From NCBI RefSeq assembly GCF_016862575.1, contig NZ_BONF01000041.1, positions 1 to 64,000 of the forward strand: DNA of 64,000 nt, given 5' to 3'. The notes beneath the pieces are model-generated. The model was not told the DNA's origin. It was given only the letters and a program-made list of their open reading frames with translations, and searched no databases. A program made the position numbers and the translations under genes. Position 1 is the first letter of the stretch. The number at the start of each line of letters is the position of its first letter. Shown in pieces: positions 44,273 to 52,808 of this stretch. This stretch comes from Catellatospora bangladeshensis (GTDB lineage: Bacteria; Actinomycetota; Actinomycetes; Mycobacteriales; Micromonosporaceae).

Positions 44273-44932
44273 TCAGGCCTGCGCCGGGCCGCGCAGCTCC
44301 CACACCCGGGTGTGCTTGACCGTGACGCTCTCCAGCGCCATCGTCGTCGGCACGTCGTACGCGGCCAGCTCGCGGAACAGCGGCCGGGGCAGGAACGCCC
44401 GGTCCGGGTCGCCGACCAGCACCCGCGCCCCGGCCTTGGCCGCGCGGCGCAGGAAACCGGTCATCCGGTCGGCCATCACCTGGCTGTAGAACACGTCCCC
44501 GGCCAGCACCACCTCGGCGCCGTCCGCGTCGCCGCCCAGGATGTCCGCCCGGTCCACGGACACCTCGGCACCGTTGGCGGCCGCGTTCAGGCCGATCGCC
44601 GCCGCCGAGAACGGGTCGATGTCCACCGCCCGCACCGACGCCGCGCCGGACAGCGCCGCGGCCACCGCGACCAGGCCCGAGCCCGAGGCGAGATCCAGCA
44701 CCCGCCGCCCGGCGACCGTCTCCGGGTGGTCCAGCACGTAGCGCGCCAGCGCCTGGCCGCCCGCCCAGGCGAACGCCCAGAACGGCGGCGGCTGCTCGCT
44801 GCGGTACTCGCCCTCGGTCAGCTCCCACAGGCCGATCGGCTCGTCGGCCTGGTGCAGCTTGATCTCGGGCAGGAAGCCCAGCGGGGCCAGCGCGGCGTAC
44901 GAGCGGACGAAGTCAGCGGCGGTGTCGGTCAC
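44273..44932 (-). CDS. Class I SAM-dependent methyltransferase (lysine-methyltransferase/nicotinamide-type)
   Basis: 219 aa. SAM-binding motif I is VLDLASGSGLVAVAAAL; VRAVDIDPFSAAAIGLNAAA is motif II; VLAGDVFYSQVMADRM is the post-motif region seen in ETFB-lysine/METTL20-like enzymes. FWAFAWAGGQALARYVLD before motif I is also typical of that group. The GTG at 44932 was chosen as it opens directly into the conserved region. It may methylate a protein lysine; the substrate is unknown. It converges on the TetR gene with no spacer. Confidence 0.87.
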   Translation of the reverse strand: MTDTAADFVRSYAALAPLGFLPEIKLHQADEPIGLWELTEGEYRSEQPPPFWAFAWAGGQALARYVLDHPETVAGRRVLDLASGSGLVAVAAALSGAASVRAVDIDPFSAAAIGLNAAANGAEVSVDRADILGGDADGAEVVLAGDVFYSQVMADRMTGFLRRAAKAGARVLVGDPDRAFLPRPLFRELAAYDVPTTMALESVTVKHTRVWELRGPAQA

Positions 44933-44957
44933 CCCAGAAGTGTGCCGCCCGCGGTGC

Positions 44958-44982
44958 CACCCGGCCCGCACGGGGCCGGGTG
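44958..44982 (-). terminator. 10-bp hairpin between the lipoprotein and methyltransferase genes
   Basis: CACCCGGCCC (44958-44967) and GGGCCGGGTG (44973-44982) form a perfect stem with a 5-base loop. It lies just after the lipoprotein stop on the minus strand and overlaps the upstream region of the methyltransferase gene. Confidence 0.45.
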
Positions 44983-44999
44983 ACGGTGCCCACGCCCGC

Positions 45000-45743
45000 T
45001 CAGGACGGGGACGGGCCGGGAGTCTCGGCCGGTCCCAAGGCGCCCCCGAGCCGAATAGGCTCCTGCGGAACGATCCGGAGGGGGATGGCCGTGCCGTACC
45101 GCTGCGGCAGCTCCACCAGGGCCTGCGCCAGGTCCTCCGGCAGCACGCCGACCTCCACGACGCTGCCGTCGGTCTCGACGGTGAAGTGGTTCACCTCGAT
45201 GCCGCGCTCGCGCCAGTAGGGCCGCTCCTTCTCGATCCTCATGGCGTGGCCCCACAGCTCGGCCTTGGTGAAGCGGGCGTCGCGAATGTAGATGCACTTG
45301 CCGCGCGACACCTTCTCGATGTAGGCGTCGAACGCCTTGGACGGCTTGCGGTAGACGACGGCGAAGGCCTGTTCGGGCACCAGCTTGGCGCCGGTGAACG
45401 AGCTCTTGAACTGGCGGTCGCCGGCGTGGGAGATGTCGCCGATCGCGTCCAGCATCTTCTGGTCCATGGGCGTGACCAGGAAGCCGTCCGGGGTCAGGCT
45501 CTCACCCGGGGCCGGCTCCCGGCGGGCGCAGGCCTTGGTCGGCTTGCCGACGCGCCGCTCCGGGTCCGGGCTCGGCGCGGCCGACGGGGTCGGGGCGGGA
45601 GCGGACGGACTGGACGCGCTGGTGGCCGCGGCCGCGGCCGGGGTGGGGTCCGCCGGTCCGGTGCAGGCGGCGGTGAGTATGGCGGCGAGGGCGGCGATGG
45701 GGATCAGCGCCGCGCCCCCGCGGTAGGCGCCGGAGATCATCAT
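45000..45743 (-). CDS. Uncharacterised lipoprotein
   Basis: 247 aa. Lipobox LTAAC near residue 27 after a short hydrophobic signal indicates a membrane-anchored exported lipoprotein. A Pro/Ala/Ser-rich linker (about 30-65) precedes a soluble domain with KSSFTGAKLVPEQAFAVVYR and FTVETDGSVVEVGVLPEDLA. No known motif. Two ATGs in tandem (45743, 45740) share one ribosome site. It is divergent from the secreted propeller-like gene. Confidence 0.75.
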   Translation of the reverse strand: MMISGAYRGGAALIPIAALAAILTAACTGPADPTPAAAAATSASSPSAPAPTPSAAPSPDPERRVGKPTKACARREPAPGESLTPDGFLVTPMDQKMLDAIGDISHAGDRQFKSSFTGAKLVPEQAFAVVYRKPSKAFDAYIEKVSRGKCIYIRDARFTKAELWGHAMRIEKERPYWRERGIEVNHFTVETDGSVVEVGVLPEDLAQALVELPQRYGTAIPLRIVPQEPIRLGGALGPAETPGPSPS

Positions 45744-45806
45744 GGTGTACCTGACGCCTGCCGCGGGCGTTGGGTTGCCACCCGGCGGCTGCCGCGTTAG
45801 CAGGAT

Positions 45807-46850
45807 ATGACGCGAGTGCTGATCGTCCTGGCCGCGCTGCTGGTCACGGCGGCCGTCGCGCTGTCGGCGCCCGACACCGGCAGCGACCCGTGGCCCGCCG
45901 CGCGGTCGTGGCGGGACGAGCGGCCCGCCCCGGCCGCCCAGGGCGGGCTCGAACCGGGTGCCCCGGAGCAGGTGGCGCCGTTCGCGGCCCCGGCCGGCAA
46001 GCCGGTCGCCATCCATACCGCCGACCTGCCCGCCAACGAGGCGTCGGGGCTGGTGGCCAGCCGCCGCTTCCCCGGCGTCTTCTACTGGCTGCGCGACGGC
46101 GGCGGGGCCACGGCGCAGCGGCCGCGGGCCGCGCTGTGGACCATCAAGCTCGGCCCCGACGCGCACGCGCTGCCGGTGCGCCGCGGCGAGAACTTCCCGT
46201 TCGCGCAGGTCTTCGCCGCGCCGAACGGCGACTGGGAGGACGTCGTGCTGGACGACGACGACAACCTCTGGATCGGCGACATCGGCGCCAACGACTGCGT
46301 GAGCGAGCAGTACCTCTACCGCACGCTGGAGCCGGAGCCGGACACCGACGACCCGTTCTTCGTGACCGCGAAGTGGCCGGTGTCCTTCCCTGACCCGGCG
46401 GAGGGCTGCCGCACCCGCAACGCCGAGGCGATGCTCTGGCTCGACGGGGAGCTGTACCTGTTCGCCAAGACGGCGAAGTCGCCGGTGTACCGGGCGGTGT
46501 TCCCGGACGAGCGCGGCGCCGAGGTGGAGCTGGAGCCGGTGGCGGAGTTCGACGCGGCGGTCAACAAGATCTCGGTCAGCACGGTCTCGACCGACCGCAC
46601 CCGGCTCACCGTCGCCGGCCACGCGCGGTACTGGGTGTTCGCGGCGGATCCGGCGCTGCGCGGCGACGCGTACCTGAAGCGGGCGCTGCAGGGCAGGCCG
46701 GTGCACACCGGCACCTTCGCCTCGCGCGCGGGCAACGCCTCGGTCGAGGGCGGCAGCTACGTGCCCGGCACCCACGACCTGCTCTTCGTCGCGGAGAACA
46801 AGGAGATGTTCCTGCTGCCCGACGCCCCGTCCGCGGCGGTCGCCCGCTGA
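45807..46850 (+). CDS. Secreted beta-propeller-like protein
   Basis: 347 aa, with an N-terminal signal or anchor (VLIVLAALLVTAAVALSAP). Repeated strand motifs include ASGLVASRRFPGVFYWLRDG, DWEDVVLDDDDNLWIGDIGA and EAMLWLDGELYLFAKTAKSP. These are characteristic of propeller blades in extracellular proteins; the DDDDNLWIGDIGAND block is Asp-rich and could bind Ca2+. No catalytic residues were identified. Followed by a strong hairpin. Confidence 0.7.
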   Translation: MTRVLIVLAALLVTAAVALSAPDTGSDPWPAARSWRDERPAPAAQGGLEPGAPEQVAPFAAPAGKPVAIHTADLPANEASGLVASRRFPGVFYWLRDGGGATAQRPRAALWTIKLGPDAHALPVRRGENFPFAQVFAAPNGDWEDVVLDDDDNLWIGDIGANDCVSEQYLYRTLEPEPDTDDPFFVTAKWPVSFPDPAEGCRTRNAEAMLWLDGELYLFAKTAKSPVYRAVFPDERGAEVELEPVAEFDAAVNKISVSTVSTDRTRLTVAGHARYWVFAADPALRGDAYLKRALQGRPVHTGTFASRAGNASVEGGSYVPGTHDLLFVAENKEMFLLPDAPSAAVAR

Positions 46851-46855
46851 CGCGC

Positions 46856-46887
46856 GGAGCTCCCGCCGCGAGCACGGCGGGAGCTCC
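46856..46887. terminator. 12-bp perfect inverted repeat between convergent genes
   Basis: GGAGCTCCCGCC (46856-46867) and GGCGGGAGCTCC (46876-46887), loop 8. Bidirectional terminator candidate for the propeller-like and M15-like genes. Confidence 0.65.
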
Positions 46888-46912
46888 GATCACGAAACGA
46901 CGGGCCGAGGGG

Positions 46913-47410
46913 TCAGCAGCCGCCGCAGTTGTAGTACAGGATGTCCCAGTGGTTGCCCTCGTCGGTGTAGAGGTTGCCGGCGCCGGAGCGGTACTGGTAG
47001 CCCCAGCCGGAGATGTAGCCGACGTAGGTGAACGTGTTCTTGATGTAGTTGCTGACACAGGTGTACTTGCTGATGTCGAGCTTGTAGCCGTTCCAGTGGC
47101 TGTACGTGCCGGAGGAGTGGCCGGTCTCGGTGCCCGCGGTGATGTTGATGGCGCAGCCGCTGGCGCTCTTGAGCGTCTTGATGCCGCTGATCGTGGTCTG
47201 GCGGACGTTCGTGAACGACGTGCAGGTCGGGTTGTTGCGGTCGCTGCAGCCGCCGCTCGACGACCACGTGATACCGGCCGCGCGCAGCTGGGCGGTGGCC
47301 TCGGAGTGGGTCAGGAACGTGGCGGCGTGGGCCGGGGAGGCGAAGGCGAACACGAACGCCGTCACCGCGCCCGCGAGCACGGTGAGAGCACGGGGGACGA
47401 AGCGGGACAT
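46913..47410 (-). CDS. Secreted M15-type peptidase-like protein
   Basis: 165 aa. The signal peptide runs to about residue 29 (SPAHA). The mature domain has six or more Cys and two blocks like zinc D-Ala-D-Ala carboxypeptidases: HSSGTYSHWNGYKLDIS (H..D ligands) and DEGNHWDILYYN (final His). This suggests a small muramyl or peptidoglycan peptidase; the assignment is by motif only. The ATG at 47410 follows GGAGA. Confidence 0.65.
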   Translation of the reverse strand: MSRFVPRALTVLAGAVTAFVFAFASPAHAATFLTHSEATAQLRAAGITWSSSGGCSDRNNPTCTSFTNVRQTTISGIKTLKSASGCAINITAGTETGHSSGTYSHWNGYKLDISKYTCVSNYIKNTFTYVGYISGWGYQYRSGAGNLYTDEGNHWDILYYNCGGC

Positions 47411-47662
47411 GGGGGGTCTCCTGGGGTGTCGGAGTTAATTGCCGTCCGCTGCGCAGCGATGGAAAGATTCCTACCACACATAGAAGTGTGACGCTAGACA
47501 GTGAAGTGTCACTGCTTCGTTACCGAAGCAGTGTGCACCGAACGCCCCGCCTCTCCGCCTAGCAACCTAGGACGCCTTAGTGGGGGTGCTTCCCGTCACC
47601 CGCCGCGCCAAAAGGACGGCCCCCGTTCCGCGAGGGAACGAGGGCCGCCGGCAGGCTCCCGG
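47411..47662. promoter_or_regulatory. Spacer with inverted repeats upstream of the M15-like gene, and Nudix terminator
   Basis: CACTGCTTCG-TTAC-CGAAGCAGTG (47510-47533) is a perfect 10-bp stem with a 4-base loop, and CACAC/GTGTG (47476-47490) lies next to it. Both are 70-125 bp upstream of the M15-like start and may be operators. CGGCCC..GGGCCG at 47617-47647, followed on the minus strand by TCCTTTTGG, is a good terminator for the Nudix gene. Confidence 0.55.
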
Positions 47663-48397
47663 TTACGCCTTGCCCGGCCAGAGGCCCTTCACCACGGCCT
47701 GGGCGTACGCGGCGAGGGTGAACGCGTCGCCGAGCACCCCGTCCCGGATCATCTGCGTGAACTCGTCCGGGGTGACCATGGCGAACTCGTCGATGCCCTC
47801 CTCGGTCGCGCCGGGCGGGCGCTCCGCGGGCACCGCCGACAGCTGGGCGAGGTAGATCTCGTCGCCGCCGACCTCGGCGCCCGTGTCGGAGTCCAGCGCG
47901 CCCAGGAAGATCACCTTGTCGGCGGGCACGCCGACCTCCTCCTCGACCTCGCGCGCGGCGGTCGCGGCGCCGTCGGCGCCGGGCTCGGCGAAGCCGCGCG
48001 GGATCTCCCAGTGCCAGCGCCGGGTCGCGTGCCGGAAGTGCTTCACCAGCAGGATGCGGCCGTCCGGCAGCAGCGGCAGCACGGCCGCGCCGGTGCCGTC
48101 GTGCGGCGACATCTGGCGGATGTACGTGCCGAGGCTGCCGTCGGCGAAGCGCACCGCGTCCCGGACCAGCAGCAGGTACTGGTCGGCGTAGACGACGCCG
48201 ATGTCGCCGTTCTGCTCGGGCAGGCCGCGCCCGGCCAGCTTCGCGGCGGACTCGTCGGCCACCTGCTCCTGCAGGGCCGGATCGGTCACGATCTCGAACG
48301 CCGCACCGGGTGGGTTCTCGAACAGCTGCGGGCGCTGCGCGCGCAGCGCGTCGTACGCGGCGAGGCGGGCGGCCCGCCGGGACTGCTGGTCGGACAT
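47663..48397 (-). CDS. Nudix hydrolase (ADP-ribose pyrophosphatase-like)
   Basis: 244 aa. A central Nudix fold has LVKHFRHATRRWHWEIPRGF then the box core AAREVEEEVGVPADKV (REUxEExGU). The E normally seven residues before the REUxEE is not in the expected place. LVKHFRH and EIPRGF are typical of NUDT5/AdpP-like enzymes that hydrolyse nucleoside diphosphate sugars. An N-terminal about 45-residue helical extension is unusual. It stands alone. Confidence 0.88.
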   Translation of the reverse strand: MSDQQSRRAARLAAYDALRAQRPQLFENPPGAAFEIVTDPALQEQVADESAAKLAGRGLPEQNGDIGVVYADQYLLLVRDAVRFADGSLGTYIRQMSPHDGTGAAVLPLLPDGRILLVKHFRHATRRWHWEIPRGFAEPGADGAATAAREVEEEVGVPADKVIFLGALDSDTGAEVGGDEIYLAQLSAVPAERPPGATEEGIDEFAMVTPDEFTQMIRDGVLGDAFTLAAYAQAVVKGLWPGKA

Positions 48398-48515
48398 GGA
48401 CGCACCAATCTGCCGAAGGTCATCAGCGCCGAGCCTAACGACCGGCCGTCCCCGATGCCGCCCGGCGGCAGGGAACCGACACGGTCGTCATCGGACGGTC
48501 CACGCCCGCGCCGCG

Positions 48516-49442
48516 TCAGGCCGGCTCGGCGCGCATCGCCCGGTCCAGCCCGCGCATCCGGGCCATGACCAGGTCGACCACCACCCGGCTGGCGGGGGAC
48601 AGCTCACCCTGGCGGTGCACGACGGCGAACGTCTCGTACATCGCCGGGCGCAGCGGGGCCCAGGCCAGGCCCGCCGGGAGCCGGTCGCCGAGGGCGTGCA
48701 GCACGCCGCGCCAGGTGACCGTGTCGGCCAGGCCGCGGGCGGCGATGTCCAGCGCGGTCTCGGTGTCCTCCACCTCGATCCGGGGGCGCAGCGAATGCCC
48801 GGTGCGCTGCACCGCCTGGGCGAGCTGGCGGCGGGTGGTGTCGGTCTCGCGCCAGCTCGCGTCGGGCAGCACCAGCTGCGCGGCGGCCAGCGCAGCGGGG
48901 GTGACCCGGGCGTGCAGCCGGGACGGGTCGGCGCTGACGTACACCAGCTCGTCGCGCAGCACCGGGGTGACCACCATGTTCTCGTCCTCGACGGGCAGGG
49001 CGATGACCGCCGCCTCCAGCCGCCCCTTGCGCAGGTGCTCCAGGACCTCGGCGGAGTTCTGGCCGACCAGTTCGAGGCGTACCCCCGGATGCTGGTGGAG
49101 GACGTCGGCGACCAGGTCGGCGGTCAGGTAGAAGCGGGCGGTGCGGAACATGCCGAAGCGCACCGTGCCGGTGAGCAGCTCGCGCACGGAGGCGACGGCC
49201 CGCCCGGCCTCGGCGACGGCGGCCAGCGCGGCGGCGGCGTGCGGGGCGAGCGCGCGGGCCGCCTCGGTCGGCACCAGGCCGCGCCCCACCCGCCGGAACA
49301 GGGTCGTGTCGAGGCCCTGTTCCAGCAGCCGGACCTGCTCGGAGATCGACGGCTGGGCGTAGCCGAGCACGCCGGCGGCGGCGGTGAACGAGCCGTGCTC
49401 CAGGGTGGCCAGGAAGCAGCGGAGCTGGTGGAGCGAAATCAA
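48516..49442 (-). CDS. LysR-family transcriptional regulator
   Basis: 308 aa. The N-terminal winged helix is LHQLRCFLATLEHGSFTAAA, GVLGYAQPSISEQVRLLEQG, followed by a two-lobed effector domain. The start is the TTG at 49442, positioned seven bases after GGAGA; no ATG/GTG fits the conserved N-terminus. It is divergent from the DMT transporter with a 72-bp spacer, the classic arrangement for LysR control of a neighbour. The ligand is unknown. Confidence 0.92.
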   Translation of the reverse strand: MISLHQLRCFLATLEHGSFTAAAGVLGYAQPSISEQVRLLEQGLDTTLFRRVGRGLVPTEAARALAPHAAAALAAVAEAGRAVASVRELLTGTVRFGMFRTARFYLTADLVADVLHQHPGVRLELVGQNSAEVLEHLRKGRLEAAVIALPVEDENMVVTPVLRDELVYVSADPSRLHARVTPAALAAAQLVLPDASWRETDTTRRQLAQAVQRTGHSLRPRIEVEDTETALDIAARGLADTVTWRGVLHALGDRLPAGLAWAPLRPAMYETFAVVHRQGELSPASRVVVDLVMARMRGLDRAMRAEPA

Positions 49443-49514
49443 AGGTTTCTCCTGTGGAAGCCGCTGGAATCCAAGGCTACCTCGATGGCTGGGCGCGGCC
49501 TAACGTTTCGTGTC

Positions 49515-50735
49515 ATGACCACCACCGTCTCCGCCGCACCAGCGGCGGCCCCGAGCGTGCCCCGCAACGTGCGGCGCGGCACGCTGCTGTGCCTGGTGTC
49601 CGCGGCCGGGTTCGGCATGTCGGCGGTGTTCGCCAAGCAGGCGTACGCGGCCGGGTTCAACGTGCCCACGATGCTGGCCGGGCGGTTCGTGATCGCCTCG
49701 GTGCTGCTGTGGGCCGTGGTCGCCTGGCGCCGCCCGAAGCTGCCCACGGGCCGGACCCTGGCCGCCTGCGTCGGGCTGGGCGCCGTCGGGTACGCGCTGC
49801 AGGCCGGGTTCTACTTCGGGGCGCTGGCCCGGATCGACGCCTCGCTGACCGCGCTGCTGCTGTACGCGTACCCCGGGCTGGTCACCGTGCTGGCCATCGC
49901 GCTGCGCCGCGAGCGCCCGGACCGCCGCCGGGTCGCCGCGCTGGCCTGCTCGGCGCTCGGGCTGCTGCTGATGCTCGGCGCGGGCGGGGTCGGCGGCTCG
50001 GCCGCCACCGGCGGCGTGCTGCTGGCGCTCGGCGCGGCGGTGGCCTACGCGCTCTACCTGACCGTCTCCGACGGCCTGCCGCGCGACCTGGACCTGTTCG
50101 TGGTGACGGCGATCGTGTGCACCTCGGCCGCGGCGAGCCTGGCCGTGTTCGGCGCCGCCACGGGCAGCCTGCACTCCCCGGCCGACGCGTCGGGCTGGTG
50201 GTGGGTGCTGGCCATCGCGGTGTGCTCGACGGTGATCCCGATCGCGGGCATGTTCTTCGGCGTACGCGACGTCGGCGCGTCCACCGCGGCCATCCTGTCC
50301 TGCGCGGAGCCGGCGGTGACGGTGGCCAGCACGGCGCTGGTCTACGGCGAGCGGCTCAGCCCGCTGCAGGCGGCGGGCGGCGTGGCGGTGCTCGCCTCGG
50401 TGGCGGTGCTCCAGCTGCGCCGCCGCAGGCCGCGGCCCGCCCCGGTGGCGACCGGGCAGGTCGATGTGCCGGTGGCGGCGGTATCCTGCGGCGTCCCCTC
50501 GGAGCACGCCGGAGAAGAGACCGCCAGTGAGACGACTTCTGCCCCTCGCCGTCGTGGCGGTGCTGTTCGGTGGCGGCTGCGGCCCCTCCGCCGCCCCGCT
50601 GGCCACGGCCCCCGCGCCGTCGGCGAGCACCGCGCCGCCCGCGGCCTCCGCGTCGGCCGCGCCGCCCGCGAAGCCGCTCACGCCGGAGCAGACGCTGAAC
50701 GCGGTCCTGCTCACCGACGAGGCGCTGGCGGCTGA
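49515..50735 (+). CDS. EamA/DMT-family transporter with unusual long C-terminal extension
   Basis: About ten membrane helices in two EamA repeats (LLCLVSAAGFGMSAVFAKQA; TALLLYAYPGLVTVLAIALR; AAILSCAEPAVTVASTALVY), a metabolite or drug exporter. The fold is finished by about residue 310. The frame then continues about 95 residues of Arg/Ala-rich sequence to 50735, overlapping 209 nt of the lipoprotein gene in another frame. The tail has no transporter character. Either the overlap is real, or an indel removed the native stop near 50500. Divergent from the LysR gene. Confidence 0.85.
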   Translation: MTTTVSAAPAAAPSVPRNVRRGTLLCLVSAAGFGMSAVFAKQAYAAGFNVPTMLAGRFVIASVLLWAVVAWRRPKLPTGRTLAACVGLGAVGYALQAGFYFGALARIDASLTALLLYAYPGLVTVLAIALRRERPDRRRVAALACSALGLLLMLGAGGVGGSAATGGVLLALGAAVAYALYLTVSDGLPRDLDLFVVTAIVCTSAAASLAVFGAATGSLHSPADASGWWWVLAIAVCSTVIPIAGMFFGVRDVGASTAAILSCAEPAVTVASTALVYGERLSPLQAAGGVAVLASVAVLQLRRRRPRPAPVATGQVDVPVAAVSCGVPSEHAGEETASETTSAPRRRGGAVRWRLRPLRRPAGHGPRAVGEHRAARGLRVGRAAREAAHAGADAERGPAHRRGAGG

Positions 50736-51231
50736 CAGCAGCCTGGCCGAGGTCGGCATCGACCGCACCTTCGACGCGGTGCACGTGCCGAACTACCCGT
50801 ACGGGGTGGTGACCGCGTGCGGCGAGCGGGCGGCGTCGTCGACCGGGGACGCGGCGAAGTCGAAGTCGCACGTGCGCGCCTGGGTGATCAACGGTGGGCT
50901 GGTCGCGCAGGAGGTGCACGTGCTGCTCAAGCAGCACGCCAAGGACGTGGTGGCGAAGGCGGCGAGCATGATGAGGGGCTGCCGCACGTACAGCGACGCG
51001 GGGGAGACCTACCGGCGGCTGGACAAGCACACGATCGTGCTGCCGGGCACGGTCGCGGGCGCCGCGGGCTGCTTCAGCAACTCGGGGCTGGTGACGTGTT
51101 TCGCGTATCTGGGCCGGGGCCGCACGGTGACCCAGCTGACCACCAACGGCGATGACCAGGCGGCCGCCGAGTGGCTGATGACGCGCCTGATCGCGGCCGC
51201 CGAGCAGCGGCTTGTCCGCATCGCCGCCTGA
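50527..51231 (+). CDS. Uncharacterised lipoprotein
   Basis: 234 aa. GTG 50527; lipobox FGGGC near residue 17, then an Ala/Ser/Pro linker and a sensor-like domain (VLLTDEALAADSSLAEVGID; GRTVTQLTTNGDDQAAAEW). It resembles mycobacterial PknH-sensor/LppH-like exported domains in layout, only loosely. Four Cys in the mature part could form two disulfides. Its first 209 nt lie under the tail of the transporter reading frame. Confidence 0.75.
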   Translation: MRRLLPLAVVAVLFGGGCGPSAAPLATAPAPSASTAPPAASASAAPPAKPLTPEQTLNAVLLTDEALAADSSLAEVGIDRTFDAVHVPNYPYGVVTACGERAASSTGDAAKSKSHVRAWVINGGLVAQEVHVLLKQHAKDVVAKAASMMRGCRTYSDAGETYRRLDKHTIVLPGTVAGAAGCFSNSGLVTCFAYLGRGRTVTQLTTNGDDQAAAEWLMTRLIAAAEQRLVRIAA

Positions 51232-51276
51232 TCGCGAACGGCCCCGGTCACCGTCGCCGGTGAGCGGGGCCGCGTT

Positions 51277-51324
51277 AAGAAGGGCACCTTCTTCTACGCA
51301 TAGCGATAAGAAGGTGCCCTTCTT
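51277..51324. repeat. Dispersed AAGAAGGTGCCCTTCTT palindrome, copy 3
   Basis: AAGAAGGGCACCTTCTT (51277-51293) and AAGAAGGTGCCCTTCTT (51308-51324) flank CTACGCATAGCGAT, nearly the reverse complement of the copy 1 loop. So it is the same element in the other orientation. It separates the convergent lipoprotein and homospermidine synthase genes. Confidence 0.8.
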
Positions 51325-51329
51325 TTGCC

Positions 51330-52808
51330 TTAGACCAGGAAGTTGGCGAAGGCCCAGGGCTCGGAGTCGTCGCCGGTCTCCGGGCGGAAGTTGGCGAACG
51401 GCTCGTAGTACGAGCTGCGCGGGGTCCAGTCGGTGTGCACCGACGGGACGGCGCCCAGGTACGGGTTGGCCACCTCGAGCACGGCCTCGGGGTCGAGGTC
51501 GTCCGGCACGCACAGGCCCCGGTTCGGGTTGTTGACCATCCAGTAGACGGCGCCCAGCACCGACGCGGCGACCTGCAGCGTGGTGGCGTTCTGGTGCGCG
51601 ACCAGGGCCCGCGACTCGTTGATGGTCAGCTGCGAGCCGACCCACCAGCCGTTGAGGTCGTGGCCGAGCAGCAGCACGCCGAGCTCGTCCATGCCGCTGA
51701 GGATCTCGTCGTTCATGATCCGCTGGTTCTTCTGCAGCTCGTAGCCGTTCATCCGGCACTCGTGCAGCGAGTTCAGCGCGGCGTCGGTGGGCATGTACGC
51801 GTAGTGCACGGTGGGGCGGTAGACCGCCTTGCCGTCCTGCCACACGGTCAGGTGGTCGCTGATGGTGAAGGCCTCACCGTGGCGGACGACCATGCCGATG
51901 ATCGGGCCGCCGATCGGCACCCAGGAGCGGACCTGGGTGGTGATGCCGGTCTGGGCGAGGCAGATCTGGTTCTGCGGGCCGGACTCGTGGGTGTACGCGT
52001 TGGCGGGCAGCGACGGCTCGTGCGTGCCCCAGCCCATCTCGGCGGGGGCGATGCCCTCCTCGTAGAAGCCCTCCACGGACCAGGTGTTCACGAACTCGCC
52101 CACCTGCTTGGGCTTGTCGCTGATCTGGGTGTCCCGCTCGGAGATGTGGATGACCTTGGTGCCGGTGAGCATGCCCAGGGCCGCGAAGTCGCGGCTGTTC
52201 AGGGCCTCCTCGAGCTTGGCGCGGCGGTCGGCGTCCAGCGGCTTGGGCAGGCGCTCGGGCTCCTTGAGCATCGCGGTGGCGATGTCCAGCAGCGCGATCT
52301 TGGTCCAGTGGCTGACCAGGCCGGGGTTGGCGCCGTGCTCGACGACGGCGGTGGGGCCGTCGGACTTCCAGCCCTTGGCCCGCTCGCGCAGCTTCATGTG
52401 CCGGGCGTAGAGGGTGCGCGACTGGGGCGTGGCGTTGAGCTGGTCGGCGTAGGGGTCCCACTCCTCGACGGAGGTGTCGACGTAGAGGACGCCGTGCCGC
52501 TGGCACCAGTCGATGATGACGCCGGTGTCGATGTTCCAGGCCAGGTTGATCAGGAGGTCGCCGTCGCCGAGGTGCTTGGCCAGCTCGGTCTCGATGTTCT
52601 CCGGGGTGATCCGCTCACGGAGGTAGGTGGCGCCGGCCGCGACCGCCTCGGCGGCGGTGTGGGCAAGGTCCTCGAAGTCCATGATCGTCAGGCGCGTGAA
52701 GTCCATGTCGACGTGGCGCAGCAGCAGCGGCTGCAGGCACTGCGACACCGAGCCGCTGCCGAGCAGGAGGATCCGGCCCTGGAAGGCCAGCTTGGGAATG
52801 GTCGTCAC
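51330..52808 (-). CDS. hss: Homospermidine synthase
   Basis: 492 aa. NAD-binding N-terminus KLAFQGRILLLGSGSVSQCL; then LLINLAWNIDTGVIIDWCQR, VLYVDTSVEEWDPYADQLNA and VVEHGANPGLVSHWTK. These motifs are those of bacterial homospermidine synthase, which links two putrescines (or putrescine and spermidine) with NAD as hydride carrier. The GTG at 52808 overlaps the decarboxylase stop (GTGA), so the two are translationally coupled. With the decarboxylase it would give putrescine, then homospermidine. Confidence 0.92.
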   Translation of the reverse strand: MTTIPKLAFQGRILLLGSGSVSQCLQPLLLRHVDMDFTRLTIMDFEDLAHTAAEAVAAGATYLRERITPENIETELAKHLGDGDLLINLAWNIDTGVIIDWCQRHGVLYVDTSVEEWDPYADQLNATPQSRTLYARHMKLRERAKGWKSDGPTAVVEHGANPGLVSHWTKIALLDIATAMLKEPERLPKPLDADRRAKLEEALNSRDFAALGMLTGTKVIHISERDTQISDKPKQVGEFVNTWSVEGFYEEGIAPAEMGWGTHEPSLPANAYTHESGPQNQICLAQTGITTQVRSWVPIGGPIIGMVVRHGEAFTISDHLTVWQDGKAVYRPTVHYAYMPTDAALNSLHECRMNGYELQKNQRIMNDEILSGMDELGVLLLGHDLNGWWVGSQLTINESRALVAHQNATTLQVAASVLGAVYWMVNNPNRGLCVPDDLDPEAVLEVANPYLGAVPSVHTDWTPRSSYYEPFANFRPETGDDSEPWAFANFLV

